In this document: piece after piece, positions 24,209 through 33,021 of the stretch
Position numbering within the stretch: the stretch's first letter is position 1
Layout of the letters: each line of letters begins with the position of its first letter
DNA from: Brevibacillus aydinogluensis
GTDB lineage: Bacteria > Bacillota > Bacilli > Brevibacillales > Brevibacillaceae
DNA: 64,000 bases
Assembly: GCF_031954365.1 (NCBI RefSeq)
Contig: NZ_JAUSVZ010000004.1
Strand: one strand, 5' to 3'
Translations under genes and position numbers: made by a program
Notes under the pieces: generated by a model
Seen by the model: the letters and a program-made list of their open reading frames with translations, nothing else
The model's database searches: none
What the model was told of the DNA's origin: nothing

Positions 24209-24274
24209 GCATCGTTTCCCTCCCGTCTGACTATAAAATGCTGGCCGGCAGCCGCGGCCAATCACCGGGATCGG

Positions 24275-25978
24275 TTAGTGTTCCGCCACATCGGGCAGCG
24301 CGTCCCGCGACCGGTTTGCCTCCCGGATCGCGCGAATGGCCTGGCTCATGTTGTCCAGCTTGACGGCCATTTCCCTCTCGGAGCGGGAGTCCATGATGAT
24401 GCTGATGAGATTTTCTTCCAGTGTCTGATTCAGATTGAGCCGCTCCACGATGTCGTCCAATTCACCGATCACCATTTCAAACAGGTCGATTTTTTCATAG
24501 AGCAGGTTGAGGATGTGCTGTTCAATGGTGCCGACGGTGGACAGGTTGTAGATGTGGACGTCCCGCTGCTGCCCCAGCCGGTGGACGCGGCCGATCCGCT
24601 GTTCCACGCGCATCGGGTTCCAGGGCAGATCGTAGTTGATCACCTGATTGCAGAACTGCAGATTGATCCCTTCGCCGCCCGCCTCGGTGGCGATCAGCAC
24701 CTGTGCCCGGTTTTGAAACAGGTCGGTCATCCAGTCTTTTTTGCTCCGTTTAAATCCGCCGCGAAACGGCACAGAGGTAATCCCGTGTTCATGCAGGTAC
24801 TTTTGCAGATAATTCTGCGTCGCCCGGTACTCGGTGAAGATGATCACCTTGTCGTTGATTTCCCGGATCAGTTCCACGGTTTTTGCCGCCTTGGAGTGGG
24901 TCTCGATCCGCTTGATCAGCTCCACCAGCTCCATGATCTCGGCTCTTGCCGGGGAGTCCTCCGGGGTGCGCTGGTGCATGTTGTACAGCGTCATGAACGC
25001 CGCTTCCCGGCTGGAGCAGACCTCTCGCTGCAAGGTGATCAAGGCGAGCGAGTTGAAGCCGCCCGTCCCGGAGTGATACTGTTCCTTGACAAAGCGGGTG
25101 ACCCCGTCGTACAGGGCCTTTTCCTCCGGCGACAGCACGATGGGGATGGACCGTACCACGCGGTTGGTAAACTGGATGCCGCCGTCGCTTCGCTTGTTGC
25201 GGATCATCACCTTGTCCAGCTCGTGTTTGAGTTGCTCGTTGTTTTTCGCCTGCCGCTTTCCTTCCACGTAGTTGGTGGCAAACGTGCTGGTGTGGCCAAG
25301 ATGGCCCGGCTTCAGCAGGTTGATCAGGTTGTACAGCTCGTCCATCTCGTTCTGGATCGGCGTGGCAGTGAGGAGCAGGCAGTATTTTTTGCGGATTTCC
25401 TTGACGAACTGGTAGTTCCGCGTCCGCTTGTTCTTCAACTTGTGCGCCTCGTCAATAATCAGCATGTCGTAGTCGATGTTCAGCACGTGGCGGCGGTGCG
25501 GGTCGCGCTTGGCCGTGTCGATCGAGGCCACCACCACGTCGTACTGCCGCCACATGTACTCTTTTTTCTGCGCGATAGCGGGGATGCCGAACTTCTGGTT
25601 CAGCTCCTTGGTCCACTGAATGACCAGGGAGGCGGGGACCAGCACGAGAATCTTCTTGGCCAGGCCGCGGACCATGTACTCCTTCATGATCAGTCCGGCC
25701 TCGATCGTTTTGCCCAGCCCCACTTCGTCGGCCAGGATGGCCCGGCCGCGCAGCTCGTTTAACACGCGTTCTGCTGTTTTGAGCTGGTGCGGATAGGGTT
25801 TGAGGGAAGGCAGATACTTGAGGCATTGGAGCTGGTCGAACTCGCGCACAAGCATGGCTTCTTCCGCCTCCAGGGCCAGCTGGAACAGTTCCCATTTGTC
25901 CCAAGGGCCGTCCTGCCGCATGCGCTCCGTAAGCAAATCAATCCATTTCATGTCAAACGAGACAGGAATATTCGTCAT
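24275..25978 (-). CDS. yqhH: SNF2-family DEAD/DEAH-like ATPase (YqhH)
   Basis: The 567-residue protein contains the full SF2/SNF2 motor. Motif I appears as ILADEVGLGKTIEAG (about 96-110), motif II as MLIIDEAHKLKN, motif III as LLLTATPIQNE, then a helicase C half with VIIFTEYRATQ, EGINLQFCNQVINYDLPWNPMRVEQRIGRVHRLGQ. Such ATPases remodel nucleoprotein or RNA polymerase complexes (compare RapA), but no accessory domains show the target. It pairs with yqhG, divergent from the gcvT riboswitch. The start follows a G-poor region; ATG at 25978 is the only reasonable start. Confidence 0.9.
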   Translation of the reverse strand: MTNIPVSFDMKWIDLLTERMRQDGPWDKWELFQLALEAEEAMLVREFDQLQCLKYLPSLKPYPHQLKTAERVLNELRGRAILADEVGLGKTIEAGLIMKEYMVRGLAKKILVLVPASLVIQWTKELNQKFGIPAIAQKKEYMWRQYDVVVASIDTAKRDPHRRHVLNIDYDMLIIDEAHKLKNKRTRNYQFVKEIRKKYCLLLTATPIQNEMDELYNLINLLKPGHLGHTSTFATNYVEGKRQAKNNEQLKHELDKVMIRNKRSDGGIQFTNRVVRSIPIVLSPEEKALYDGVTRFVKEQYHSGTGGFNSLALITLQREVCSSREAAFMTLYNMHQRTPEDSPARAEIMELVELIKRIETHSKAAKTVELIREINDKVIIFTEYRATQNYLQKYLHEHGITSVPFRGGFKRSKKDWMTDLFQNRAQVLIATEAGGEGINLQFCNQVINYDLPWNPMRVEQRIGRVHRLGQQRDVHIYNLSTVGTIEQHILNLLYEKIDLFEMVIGELDDIVERLNLNQTLEENLISIIMDSRSEREMAVKLDNMSQAIRAIREANRSRDALPDVAEH

Positions 25979-26029
25979 TTTTGCACCTCATTACTAAAGG
26001 ATGCCATTTATCATATAAGTCATGCGCTA

Positions 26030-26068
26030 ATTGTTAACAATATTTGTCCTCGAGAAAAAATTGTTAAC
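26030..26068. promoter_or_regulatory. paired TTGTTAAC boxes between yqhH and the glycine riboswitch
   Basis: The 12-base palindrome ATTGTTAACAAT (26030-26041) is followed by a second TTGTTAAC (26061-26068), exactly 30 bases or about three helical turns away. The surrounding 230-base gap (25979-26208) is AT-rich and holds no gene. The repeated box suggests a regulator binding site for yqhH or for gcvT; its owner is unknown. Confidence 0.4.
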
Positions 26069-26208
26069 GAAATCGTGAGTTGAATGTCAATTTGCATATT
26101 TTCAAAAAAGCACGCTCGTGGTAGGATAAACGTGTAGGTTTGTTGTTTAGTATGGAATCAATTGAAAAAGTTATGTATGGCCCAACATCCAACGCGAATG
26201 ATAGTAGA

Positions 26209-26395
26209 AGGGAGAGACTGTCTTTAGACAGCGCCGAAGGAGCAAGCCGGCGACGGTGAATCTCTCAGGCAAAAGTACCTCTACTTGACGCATCTCTGGA
26301 GAGAGCTCGACAAGAGCCACCAACGGGGAAACTTGCCAGCTGTGCCGGTTGGCCCGCTTCGGCAAGGTAACTCTCAGGTACCAAGGACAGAGGGG
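26209..26395 (+). ncRNA. tandem glycine riboswitch
   Basis: Two consecutive gcvT-type aptamers are recognisable. The first, about 26210-26279, has GGAGAGAC..., GCCGAAGGAGCAAGCC and AATCTCTCAGGCAAAA. The second, about 26290-26395, has CTCTGGAGAG, CCACCAACGGGGAAA, a GGCAAGGTAACTCTCAGGTACC block and a closing CAGAG. Glycine binding controls the downstream glycine-cleavage operon. CTCTG of aptamer 2 pairs with CAGAG at its end to close P1. Confidence 0.93.
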
Positions 26396-26453
26396 AGACA
26401 TGGGGGCGCCGTCTTCTTTGGCGTTTTCCGATTCTTCCGCTCTGTCCTTTTTT
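26385..26453 (+). terminator. riboswitch-controlled terminator
   Basis: GGACAGAG (26385-26392) can pair with CTCTGTCC (26440-26447), followed by TTTTTT. The 5' arm is shared with the closing stem of aptamer 2, so folding of the glycine-bound aptamer should prevent termination. This predicts glycine turns expression on. Confidence 0.8.
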
Positions 26454-26623
26454 GCGTTCGTGAACGCGTCCTTATGAACGATCGCTCACGTTCCGGACGC
26501 AAGGCGACTCCGGGTTGCTTGGGGCCAATCGGTTTGCGGCAAAGAGCCGGGGCGATCGTCGGAGGCTTTGCCGGCTGTGTTCAGCTTTACAACAAACAGT
26601 TCATTCGGTTCAGGAGGTGCCTC
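26454..26623 (+). other. leader between riboswitch terminator and gcvT
   Basis: This 170-base stretch is translatable in the gcvT frame but has no coding character or start signal. It is the rest of the gcvT 5' untranslated leader, ending in CAGGAGGTGC. Confidence 0.55.
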
Positions 26624-27727
26624 ATGTCCACTTTGAAACGCACGCCGCTCTTCCCGATTTACGAGAAGTACGGGGCGAAAACCATCGACTTCGGCGGCTG
26701 GGAGCTGCCGGTTCAGTTTTCCAGCATCACTCAGGAGCACGAAGCGGTGCGGACGAAGGCAGGATTGTTCGACGTATCCCACATGGGGGAAGTGGAGGTA
26801 AAAGGGGAGCGGGCGCTGGAATTCCTGCAGCGCGTGACCACCAACGACGTCTCCAAACTGGTGCCGGGCCAGGCGCAGTACAGCTTGATGTGCTATCCGG
26901 ACGGCGGAACGGTGGATGATCTGCTGGTGTACAAATTTGCCGACGATCACTACCTGCTGGTGATCAACGCGGCCAACATCGACAAGGACTATGACTGGCT
27001 TTCCCAGCATCTGATCGACGGCGTCACGATCGAAAACATTTCTCCGCAAACAGCCCAGATCGCCCTGCAGGGGCCGCTGGCGGAGTCCATCCTGCAGCGG
27101 CTGACACCCGTCGACCTGTCGCAGATCGGCTTCTTCCGCTTTGAACGGGATGTGCTGATTGACGGTGTGCCCGCGCTCGTCTCCCGCAGCGGGTACACGG
27201 GTGAAGACGGCTTCGAGATTTACCTGGACGCTGCTCACGCCATCCAGGTATGGGAGAAACTACTCGAGACAGGCGCAGCGGACGGCCTGGTGCCGTGCGG
27301 ACTGGGGGCGCGCGACACGCTCCGCTTCGAGGCAAGGCTGCCGCTCTACGGTCAGGAACTGAGCAAGGATATTACGCCGATCGAGGCTGGTGTCGGATTT
27401 GCCGTCAAGGTGGACAAAGACGTGCCGTTTATCGGCCAGGAAGTTTTAAAGGCGCAGAAAGAACAGGGAGCGCCCCGCAAACTGGTCGGGATCGAAATGA
27501 TCGACCGCGGCATCCCCCGCACGCATTATCCGGTGTTTGTCGACGACCAACAGGTGGGGGAAGTGACAACTGGGACCCAGTCCCCGACGCTGAAAAAGAA
27601 CGTTGGGTTGGCTTTGGTCAAAGCGGAATTCGCTGCCATCGGCACGAAGCTGGATGTGGAGATACGCGGCAAACGCCTCAAGGCGGAAGTCGTGGCCACG
27701 CCCTTCTACAAACGGCCGAAAAACTGA
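26624..27727 (+). CDS. gcvT: glycine cleavage system aminomethyltransferase (T protein)
   Basis: GcvT moves the methylene group from the H-protein-bound aminomethyl intermediate to tetrahydrofolate, releasing ammonia. The 367 residues match the family: GGWELPVQFSS near the N-terminus, LFDVSHMGE, the folate-site YTGEDGFEIY, GARDTLRFEARLPLYG and the C-terminal GTQSPTLKKNVGLALV. AGGAGGTGC sits before the ATG at 26624. An upstream in-frame start at 26285 lies inside the riboswitch and is rejected. It opens the gcvT-gcvPA-gcvPB operon. Confidence 0.95.
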   Translation: MSTLKRTPLFPIYEKYGAKTIDFGGWELPVQFSSITQEHEAVRTKAGLFDVSHMGEVEVKGERALEFLQRVTTNDVSKLVPGQAQYSLMCYPDGGTVDDLLVYKFADDHYLLVINAANIDKDYDWLSQHLIDGVTIENISPQTAQIALQGPLAESILQRLTPVDLSQIGFFRFERDVLIDGVPALVSRSGYTGEDGFEIYLDAAHAIQVWEKLLETGAADGLVPCGLGARDTLRFEARLPLYGQELSKDITPIEAGVGFAVKVDKDVPFIGQEVLKAQKEQGAPRKLVGIEMIDRGIPRTHYPVFVDDQQVGEVTTGTQSPTLKKNVGLALVKAEFAAIGTKLDVEIRGKRLKAEVVATPFYKRPKN

Positions 27728-27765
27728 CGTAAGAATCGCAAGCGTGGAAAAGGAGGACCTCGCAC

Positions 27766-29118
27766 GTGAAATACCGTTACCTGCCGCAGACTGATCAGGA
27801 CAAGCGCGAAATGATGGAAGCGCTGGGCATTTCCAGCGTGGATGAACTGTTTGCCGACATCCCGGAAGAGGTGCGTTTCAAAGGGAATCTGAACATCCCG
27901 GAAGCGCTCTCTGAACCGGAACTGGTCCGCTACTTCCAAGGGCTGTCCAGCAAGAACGTCAACTTCAGCACCCACGTCAACTTCCTGGGTGCCGGCGTGT
28001 ACGAGCATTACATCCCCAGCGTCGTCAACCACATGCTGCTGCGCGGCGAGTTTTTCACCGCCTACACGCCATACCAGCCGGAGATCAGCCAGGGGGAGCT
28101 GCAGGCCATCTTTGAATATCAGACGATGGTGTGCGAGCTGACCGGGATGGAGGTGGCCAACTCTTCCATGTACGACGGTGTCACCGCGCTCGCCGAAGCG
28201 GCGATGATGGCGGCTGGCCACACCGGCAGAAAAAAGGTGGTCGTCTCCCGTGCCGTACACCCGGAGGCGCGCAGCGTGCTGAAAACGTACGCCTACGGAC
28301 AAGGCGTGGAGCTGGTCGAAGCGGGCTTCACCGGCGACGGCGTGACCGATCTTGCCGAACTGAAAGCGCTGGTTGACGACCAGACTGCCGCAGTCATCGT
28401 GCAGTACCCCAATTTCTTTGGCGCCGTGGAAGACCTGGCGGCGGTCGAACCGATTGCGCACGAAAAAGGGGCGCTGCTGGTCGTTTCTGCCAACCCGCTC
28501 TCCCTCGGTGTACTGGAAGCTCCAGGCAAGCTGGGAGCCGACATCGTCATCGGCGACATGCAGCCGTTTGGCATCCCGGCTTCGTTCGGCGGACCGCACT
28601 GCGGCTACTTTGCCACCACGTCCAAGCTGATGCGTAAAATGCCGGGACGCATCGTCGGCCAGACGAAGGATGAAAACGGCAAACGCGGGTTTGTCCTGAC
28701 CCTGCAGGCGCGGGAACAGCACATCCGCCGCGAAAAGGCAACCTCCAACATCTGCTCCAACCAGGCGCTCATGGCGCTGGCTGCGTCGATCACGCTGTCG
28801 GCACTGGGCAAGCAGGGCGTGCAGGAGATGGCGATGATGAACCTGCAAAAAGCTCACTACGCCAAACAGGCGCTGCAGGCAAAGGGATTCCGGATTACCT
28901 TCGGAGCGCCGGTGTTCAACGAATTTGCGGTGGAGCTGTCCAAGCCGGTCGCAGAGGTGAACAAGGCGCTGCTCGCGAAGGGCATCATCGGCGGGTACGA
29001 TCTTGGACTTGCCTATTCGGAACTGTCCGGCCACATGCTGCTCGCTGTCACGGAGCTGAGGACGAAAGACGAAATCGACACGCTGGTGCAGGAACTGGAG
29101 GCGATCACACGTGCATAA
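27766..29118 (+). CDS. gcvPA: glycine dehydrogenase (decarboxylating) subunit 1
   Basis: The P protein decarboxylates glycine onto the lipoyl arm of GcvH. In Bacilli it is split in two; this 450-residue half carries the N-terminal part, without the PLP lysine. Visible blocks are FLGAGVYEHYIPS, AYTPYQPEISQGELQ, NSSMYDGVTALAEA and GDMQPFGIPASFGGPHCGYF. The start codon is GTG after AAAAGGAGGACC. It overlaps gcvPB by eight bases, implying translational coupling of the two halves. Confidence 0.95.
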   Translation: MKYRYLPQTDQDKREMMEALGISSVDELFADIPEEVRFKGNLNIPEALSEPELVRYFQGLSSKNVNFSTHVNFLGAGVYEHYIPSVVNHMLLRGEFFTAYTPYQPEISQGELQAIFEYQTMVCELTGMEVANSSMYDGVTALAEAAMMAAGHTGRKKVVVSRAVHPEARSVLKTYAYGQGVELVEAGFTGDGVTDLAELKALVDDQTAAVIVQYPNFFGAVEDLAAVEPIAHEKGALLVVSANPLSLGVLEAPGKLGADIVIGDMQPFGIPASFGGPHCGYFATTSKLMRKMPGRIVGQTKDENGKRGFVLTLQAREQHIRREKATSNICSNQALMALAASITLSALGKQGVQEMAMMNLQKAHYAKQALQAKGFRITFGAPVFNEFAVELSKPVAEVNKALLAKGIIGGYDLGLAYSELSGHMLLAVTELRTKDEIDTLVQELEAITRA

Positions 29119-30583
29119 CGACAAGGACAAAGCACTCATTTTTGAATTGAGCAAACCAGGCCGCGTGAGCTACAACCTGCCGGCGCTGGACGTGCCGGAA
29201 GTCGACGTGGCCGCGCTGCTGCCCAAGCATCTGATCCGCGAGACGCCAACCGAACTGCCGGAGGTGTCCGAACTGCAGCTCGTGCGTCACTACACCGAAC
29301 TGTCCCGCCGCAATCACGGGGTGGACAACGGCTTCTACCCGCTCGGATCGTGCACGATGAAATACAATCCGAAAATCAACGAAGATGTGGCCCGCTATCC
29401 GGGCTTCGCTCAAACCCATCCCTATCAGCCGGAAGAAAGCGTCCAGGGTGCTCTGGAGCTGATGTACAACCTGCAGAACGACCTGGCGGAAATCACCGGG
29501 ATGGATGCGGTGACGCTGCAGCCCGCAGCGGGAGCGGCCGGCGAGTGGACCGGGCTGATGATGATTCGCGCGTACCACGAGAGCCGCGGTGACCATCAGC
29601 GCACGAAAGTGATCGTGCCCAACTCCGCCCACGGCACCAACCCGGCTTCCGCAGCGGTCGCTGGCCTGCAAACCGTGACGATTCCGTCCGACGAGCGCGG
29701 CCTGGTGGATATTGAAGCGCTGCGCCAGGCAGTCGGTCCGGACACGGCGGCGCTGATGCTGACCAACCCCAACACGCTCGGCCTGTTTGAGGAAGATATC
29801 GTGGAAATGGCGCGGATTGTCCACGAAGCGGGCGGTCTGTTGTACTACGACGGGGCCAATGCCAACGCGATCCTGGGCATTGCCCGGCCGGGCGACATGG
29901 GCTTTGACGTCGTCCACCTCAACCTGCACAAAACCTTTACCGGTCCGCACGGCGGCGGCGGTCCCGGTGCCGGTCCAGTCGGGGTGAAAAAAATTCTGGA
30001 GCCGTTTTTGCCAGCCCCGATCGTGGGCAAAAAAGCAGACGGCACGTACTACTGGGACAACGACCGTCCCCAGTCCATCGGCCGCGTAAAAGGCTACCAC
30101 GGCAACTTTGGCATCCTGGTCCGCGCCTACGCCTACATCCGCACGATGGGGCCGGAAGGGCTGCTGCAAGTCTCGCAAAACGCCGTGCTGAACGCCAACT
30201 ACATGATGAGAAAGCTGGCGTCGGCCTACGAGCTGCCGTACGACCGCGTCTGCAAGCACGAATTTGTCCTCTCCGGCGTCCGCCAGAAAAAACTGGGCGT
30301 CCGTACGTTGGACATCGCCAAGCGTCTGCTTGACTTTGGCTACCACCCGCCGACGATCTACTTCCCGCTGATCGTCGACGAATGTCTGATGATCGAGCCG
30401 ACGGAGACGGAGACAAAAGAAACGCTCGATGAGTTTATCGAGGTCATGCTGAGAATCGCCCGCGAGTGCGAAGAAAACCCGGAAATCGTTCAGGAAGCGC
30501 CGCACACCACGGTGGTCAAGCGCCTCGACGAAGCGACGGCAGCACGCAAGCCGATCCTCCGTTACCAGCCGGAACAAGCATAA
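29111..30583 (+). CDS. gcvPB: glycine dehydrogenase (decarboxylating) subunit 2
   Basis: This 490-residue half carries the PLP-binding lysine, Lys274 in NLHKTFTGPHGGGGPG, and pairs with GcvPA to form the active P protein. Other family blocks include GSCTMKYNPK, QPAAGAAGEWTGL and PNSAHGTNPASA. The GTG start lies inside the end of gcvPA. A strong terminator follows. GcvH is not encoded in the window, and the lipoate-transfer gene lipM is found 1.4 kb further on. Confidence 0.95.
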   Translation: MHNDKDKALIFELSKPGRVSYNLPALDVPEVDVAALLPKHLIRETPTELPEVSELQLVRHYTELSRRNHGVDNGFYPLGSCTMKYNPKINEDVARYPGFAQTHPYQPEESVQGALELMYNLQNDLAEITGMDAVTLQPAAGAAGEWTGLMMIRAYHESRGDHQRTKVIVPNSAHGTNPASAAVAGLQTVTIPSDERGLVDIEALRQAVGPDTAALMLTNPNTLGLFEEDIVEMARIVHEAGGLLYYDGANANAILGIARPGDMGFDVVHLNLHKTFTGPHGGGGPGAGPVGVKKILEPFLPAPIVGKKADGTYYWDNDRPQSIGRVKGYHGNFGILVRAYAYIRTMGPEGLLQVSQNAVLNANYMMRKLASAYELPYDRVCKHEFVLSGVRQKKLGVRTLDIAKRLLDFGYHPPTIYFPLIVDECLMIEPTETETKETLDEFIEVMLRIARECEENPEIVQEAPHTTVVKRLDEATAARKPILRYQPEQA

Positions 30584-30590
30584 CCGATTG

Positions 30591-30619
30591 AAACCGCCCG
30601 TTTTTTTCGGGCGGTTTTT
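30591..30619 (+). terminator. terminator of the gcv operon
   Basis: AAACCGCCCG (30591-30600) and CGGGCGGTTT (30608-30617) form a perfect 10-bp stem with a T7 loop and a following T-run. Confidence 0.92.
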
Positions 30620-30704
30620 GCGTTGTCCACATACGGATTGCGAGCAGGAAGACTCCCGACAGATTGCGAACATCTGCGAACATCACAGCTGGAGACCTAA
30701 TCCC

Positions 30705-30733
30705 TTGACAAAATTTAAATTTTATGATATGAT
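30705..30733 (+). promoter_or_regulatory. sigma-A promoter with an internal palindrome, upstream of the methyltransferase gene
   Basis: TTGACA (30705-30710) and TATGAT (30728-30733) are 17 bases apart. The spacer holds AAAATTTAAATTTT (30710-30723), a perfect 14-base palindrome. A repressor bound there would block RNA polymerase. Confidence 0.75.
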
Positions 30734-30836
30734 TAAAAATTAACGATTGAAACAATTTGCTGGTCTGTGTATACTTCTTTGTACACGCCGTCTTTCCATT
30801 CCTTGTAAGATCGGCAGTACAAAGGAGGAGATAACC

Positions 30837-31739
30837 TTGCAAGAAAACCACGTCAGTCTGACCGCGATCATGACCGCCTACATGCGCGCCTACCATACCA
30901 TGAATGACACCCCGAAAATTTTTGATGACTTTCTCGCCTTCGAGCTGATACCAGAGGAAAGACGTGTGCTGATTGAACAAGGATTGGCCAGTGCCCTTCA
31001 GATTCCCGTCCCGGAAGCCGGCCTGGCACGCTCCGGTCAGGCGGCTGACGCTCTGCGGCCGTTCCTGCAGGCGATGGGACTGTCTCATGTTCTCAGCCGC
31101 TCGCGATATGCGGAAGACAACCTTGAGCTCGCGGTACAACAAGGGATCGGGCAGTATGTCATACTCGGGGCCGGGTTGGATACGTTTGCGTTCCGCCGTC
31201 CCGATCTTCTGCGTCAACTGCAGGTATTTGAAGCAGACCACCCGGCCACGCAAGCCTTCAAACGCGATCGGCTGGCTGAATTGAAATGGGAGACCCCGTC
31301 ACATCTCCACTTTGTGCCTGTGGATTTCACAAAGGAACGCCTGGCTGATGCACTGAAGCGTACGGCGTACGATGTGCAGACGAAGAGCTTTTTTAGCTGG
31401 CTGGGAGTCACCATGTACCTGACGCGCGACGAAGTGTTCGCAACGCTTCGTTCCATTGCCGAGATAGCCCCTGCGGGCAGTGCAGTGATTTTCGATTACT
31501 TTGTGCCGGAAGAAGGCGCGCCGCACGATAAAGAGATGCGGGAGGAGCTAAGCAAGATCGGTGAGCCGATGAAAACGGCCCTCGACCCGTCGACGCTGGC
31601 TGTCGAGTTGGAACGTGTGGGGCTGCGTCTGCATGAAAACGCAAGCTCGGCCGATATCCAGGAACGATACTTCCAGAACCGAACGGACGGTTATCAGGCG
31701 AGCTGTCACGTGCGCTTTGCATGGGCTGTCGTCACGTAA
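30837..31739 (+). CDS. class I SAM-dependent methyltransferase, leucine-carboxyl-methyltransferase-like
   Basis: The 300 residues fit the LCM/TIGR00027 group of O-methyltransferases: RSRYAEDNLELAV, motif I QYVILGAGLDTFAFR, a VFEADHPATQAFKRDRL block with the SAM-binding acidic residue, HFVPVDFT, and WLGVTMYL. The substrate is unknown; relatives methylate carboxylates in small molecules or secondary metabolites. Translation most likely starts at TTG (30837), seven bases after AAAGGAGGAG; an ATG 90 bases upstream has no ribosome site. It occupies the place of yqhL between gcvPB and lipM. Confidence 0.82.
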   Translation: MQENHVSLTAIMTAYMRAYHTMNDTPKIFDDFLAFELIPEERRVLIEQGLASALQIPVPEAGLARSGQAADALRPFLQAMGLSHVLSRSRYAEDNLELAVQQGIGQYVILGAGLDTFAFRRPDLLRQLQVFEADHPATQAFKRDRLAELKWETPSHLHFVPVDFTKERLADALKRTAYDVQTKSFFSWLGVTMYLTRDEVFATLRSIAEIAPAGSAVIFDYFVPEEGAPHDKEMREELSKIGEPMKTALDPSTLAVELERVGLRLHENASSADIQERYFQNRTDGYQASCHVRFAWAVVT

Positions 31740-31770
31740 AAATGGCTGCCTCGATACGTGGATCATGTGC

Positions 31771-31796
31771 GCCGGGTGGGTTGCCCGGCTTTTTTG
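31771..31796 (+). terminator. terminator after the methyltransferase gene
   Basis: GCCGGG and CCCGGC flank a short loop and are followed by TTTTTT. Confidence 0.85.
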
Positions 31797-32029
31797 TTTG
31801 TTTACGCGATTCTCCGAGCGGCGGCTTAGGGCCTCTTTTCGACACTTTTACAGGTGGTGACGACGCCAGGCGGACTGGATGATGTGGTAAGATGGAGGGA
31901 GATCGTACGGTGACGTAGGGGAAGAAACGATAAGGGACAGGCGCGTCCACGTGTGCAATGGAATCGTCCGTCTCTTGCCGTCCCGGCTGCCGGCGGCGTA
32001 CAATGGATGGGGCAAGAGGAGGTCGAACT
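31797..32029 (+). other. gap between methyltransferase terminator and lipM
   Basis: The 233 bases hold no gene I can support. A promoter for lipM is visible at 31975-32004. Confidence 0.5.
31975..32004 (+). promoter_or_regulatory. putative sigma-A promoter of lipM
   Basis: TTGCCG (31975-31980), an 18-base spacer and TACAAT (31999-32004) lie 26 bases before the start codon. Confidence 0.55.
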
Positions 32030-32860
32030 ATGGAACAATGGCGTTTTCTCGTCACGGAAGCCATGTCACCGGCCATGAACATGGCTGTCGACGAGGCGAT
32101 TTTGCAACTGCACAGCGAAGGAAAGGTACCGCCGACCGTCCGATTTTACACATGGAATCCGGCGACCCTGTCGATCGGCTACTTTCAAAAGGCGGCCAAG
32201 GAAATAAACCTGGAGGCGCTGCGTGAGCGAGGGCTGGGCTTTGTCCGCCGTCCCACCGGGGGACGGGCCGTCTTGCACGATCAGGAGTTGACCTACAGCG
32301 TCGTCGTTTCGGAAAGCCATCCGAAAATGCCGTCCGGCGTGACGGAGGCGTACAAGGTGATCAGCATGGGGCTGCTGCACGGATTTCAGCGGCTCGGCCT
32401 GCACGCGGAAATGGTCTCGCTGGCCACCGAGGAGGAAAAGGAAAAGTACAGCTCGCCCGGCTCGTCAGCCTGCTTTGATTCCCCCTCCTGGTACGAACTG
32501 GTGGTGGAGGGCAAAAAGGTGGCGGGCAGCGCCCAGACGCGGCAAAAAGGCGTGATCCTGCAGCACGGTTCGATTCTCCTGGAGATGGACGTCGAGCTGC
32601 TCTTTTCGCTGCTCAACTTCCCGTCCGAGCGCGTGAAACAGCGCATGATGGAGAGCTTCCGGCAAAAGGCAGTGACGATCAACGAGGTAAGCCCCCGGCC
32701 GATCAGCCTGCAAGAGGCTGTGCATGCCTTCCGCGACGGCTTCGCTTCCGGTCTGGAGGTGGAGTTGGTACCGGGAGAACTGACGGCTGAAGAATTGGCT
32801 TTGGCCGATGAATTGGTTCGTACCCGCTACGCTTCGGACGAGTGGAACTTCCGCCGCTGA
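32030..32860 (+). CDS. lipM: octanoyl-[acyl carrier protein]:GcvH octanoyltransferase LipM
   Basis: LipM starts lipoate synthesis in Bacilli by moving octanoate from ACP to the lysine of GcvH, the glycine-cleavage H protein. The 276 residues carry the lipoate-ligase/octanoyltransferase fold: RRPTGGRAVLHDQELTYSVV (74-92 region), the nucleophile Cys148 in SSACFD (Cys150 in Bacillus subtilis), KVAGSAQTRQKGVILQHGSIL. AGAGGAGGTCG precedes the ATG at 32030; a longer in-frame start is unsupported. Its location near gcvT-gcvPA-gcvPB mirrors yqhM in Bacillus subtilis and fits its job. Confidence 0.9.
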   Translation: MEQWRFLVTEAMSPAMNMAVDEAILQLHSEGKVPPTVRFYTWNPATLSIGYFQKAAKEINLEALRERGLGFVRRPTGGRAVLHDQELTYSVVVSESHPKMPSGVTEAYKVISMGLLHGFQRLGLHAEMVSLATEEEKEKYSSPGSSACFDSPSWYELVVEGKKVAGSAQTRQKGVILQHGSILLEMDVELLFSLLNFPSERVKQRMMESFRQKAVTINEVSPRPISLQEAVHAFRDGFASGLEVELVPGELTAEELALADELVRTRYASDEWNFRR

Positions 32861-32919
32861 CGGACAGGTTTTTCGTCGGAGGAAATCAGGCAGACAAATG
32901 GACGAATACGGATTAGACG

Positions 32920-32961
32920 AGCTCTCAGGGGCCAAACCACCGGCTCCTGAGAGCTTTTTTT
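32920..32961 (+). terminator. terminator after lipM
   Basis: AGCTCTCAGGGGCC and GGCTCCTGAGAGCT pair with one bulge around eight bases and end in a T7 run. Confidence 0.9.
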
Positions 32962-33021
32962 CATGCTCGTGAGGACAGAAATCTTTTATTAACATGTAAA
33001 TTATTTGCGAAAACTTATCAA

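Noticed and set aside
24134..25762. 542-codon plus-strand open frame
   Set aside because: It is the reverse shadow of the SNF2 ATPase gene yqhH, whose motifs are all on the minus strand.
26030..26068. BirA (biotin repressor) operator
   Set aside because: The half-sites resemble TTGTTAAC/GTTAACAA, but the gap is 24 bases, not the usual ~15, and no biotin gene is adjacent.
26285..26623. N-terminal extension of GcvT
   Set aside because: The frame is open but runs through the second riboswitch aptamer and its terminator. The ATG at 26624 has AGGAGGTG and gives the normal protein length.
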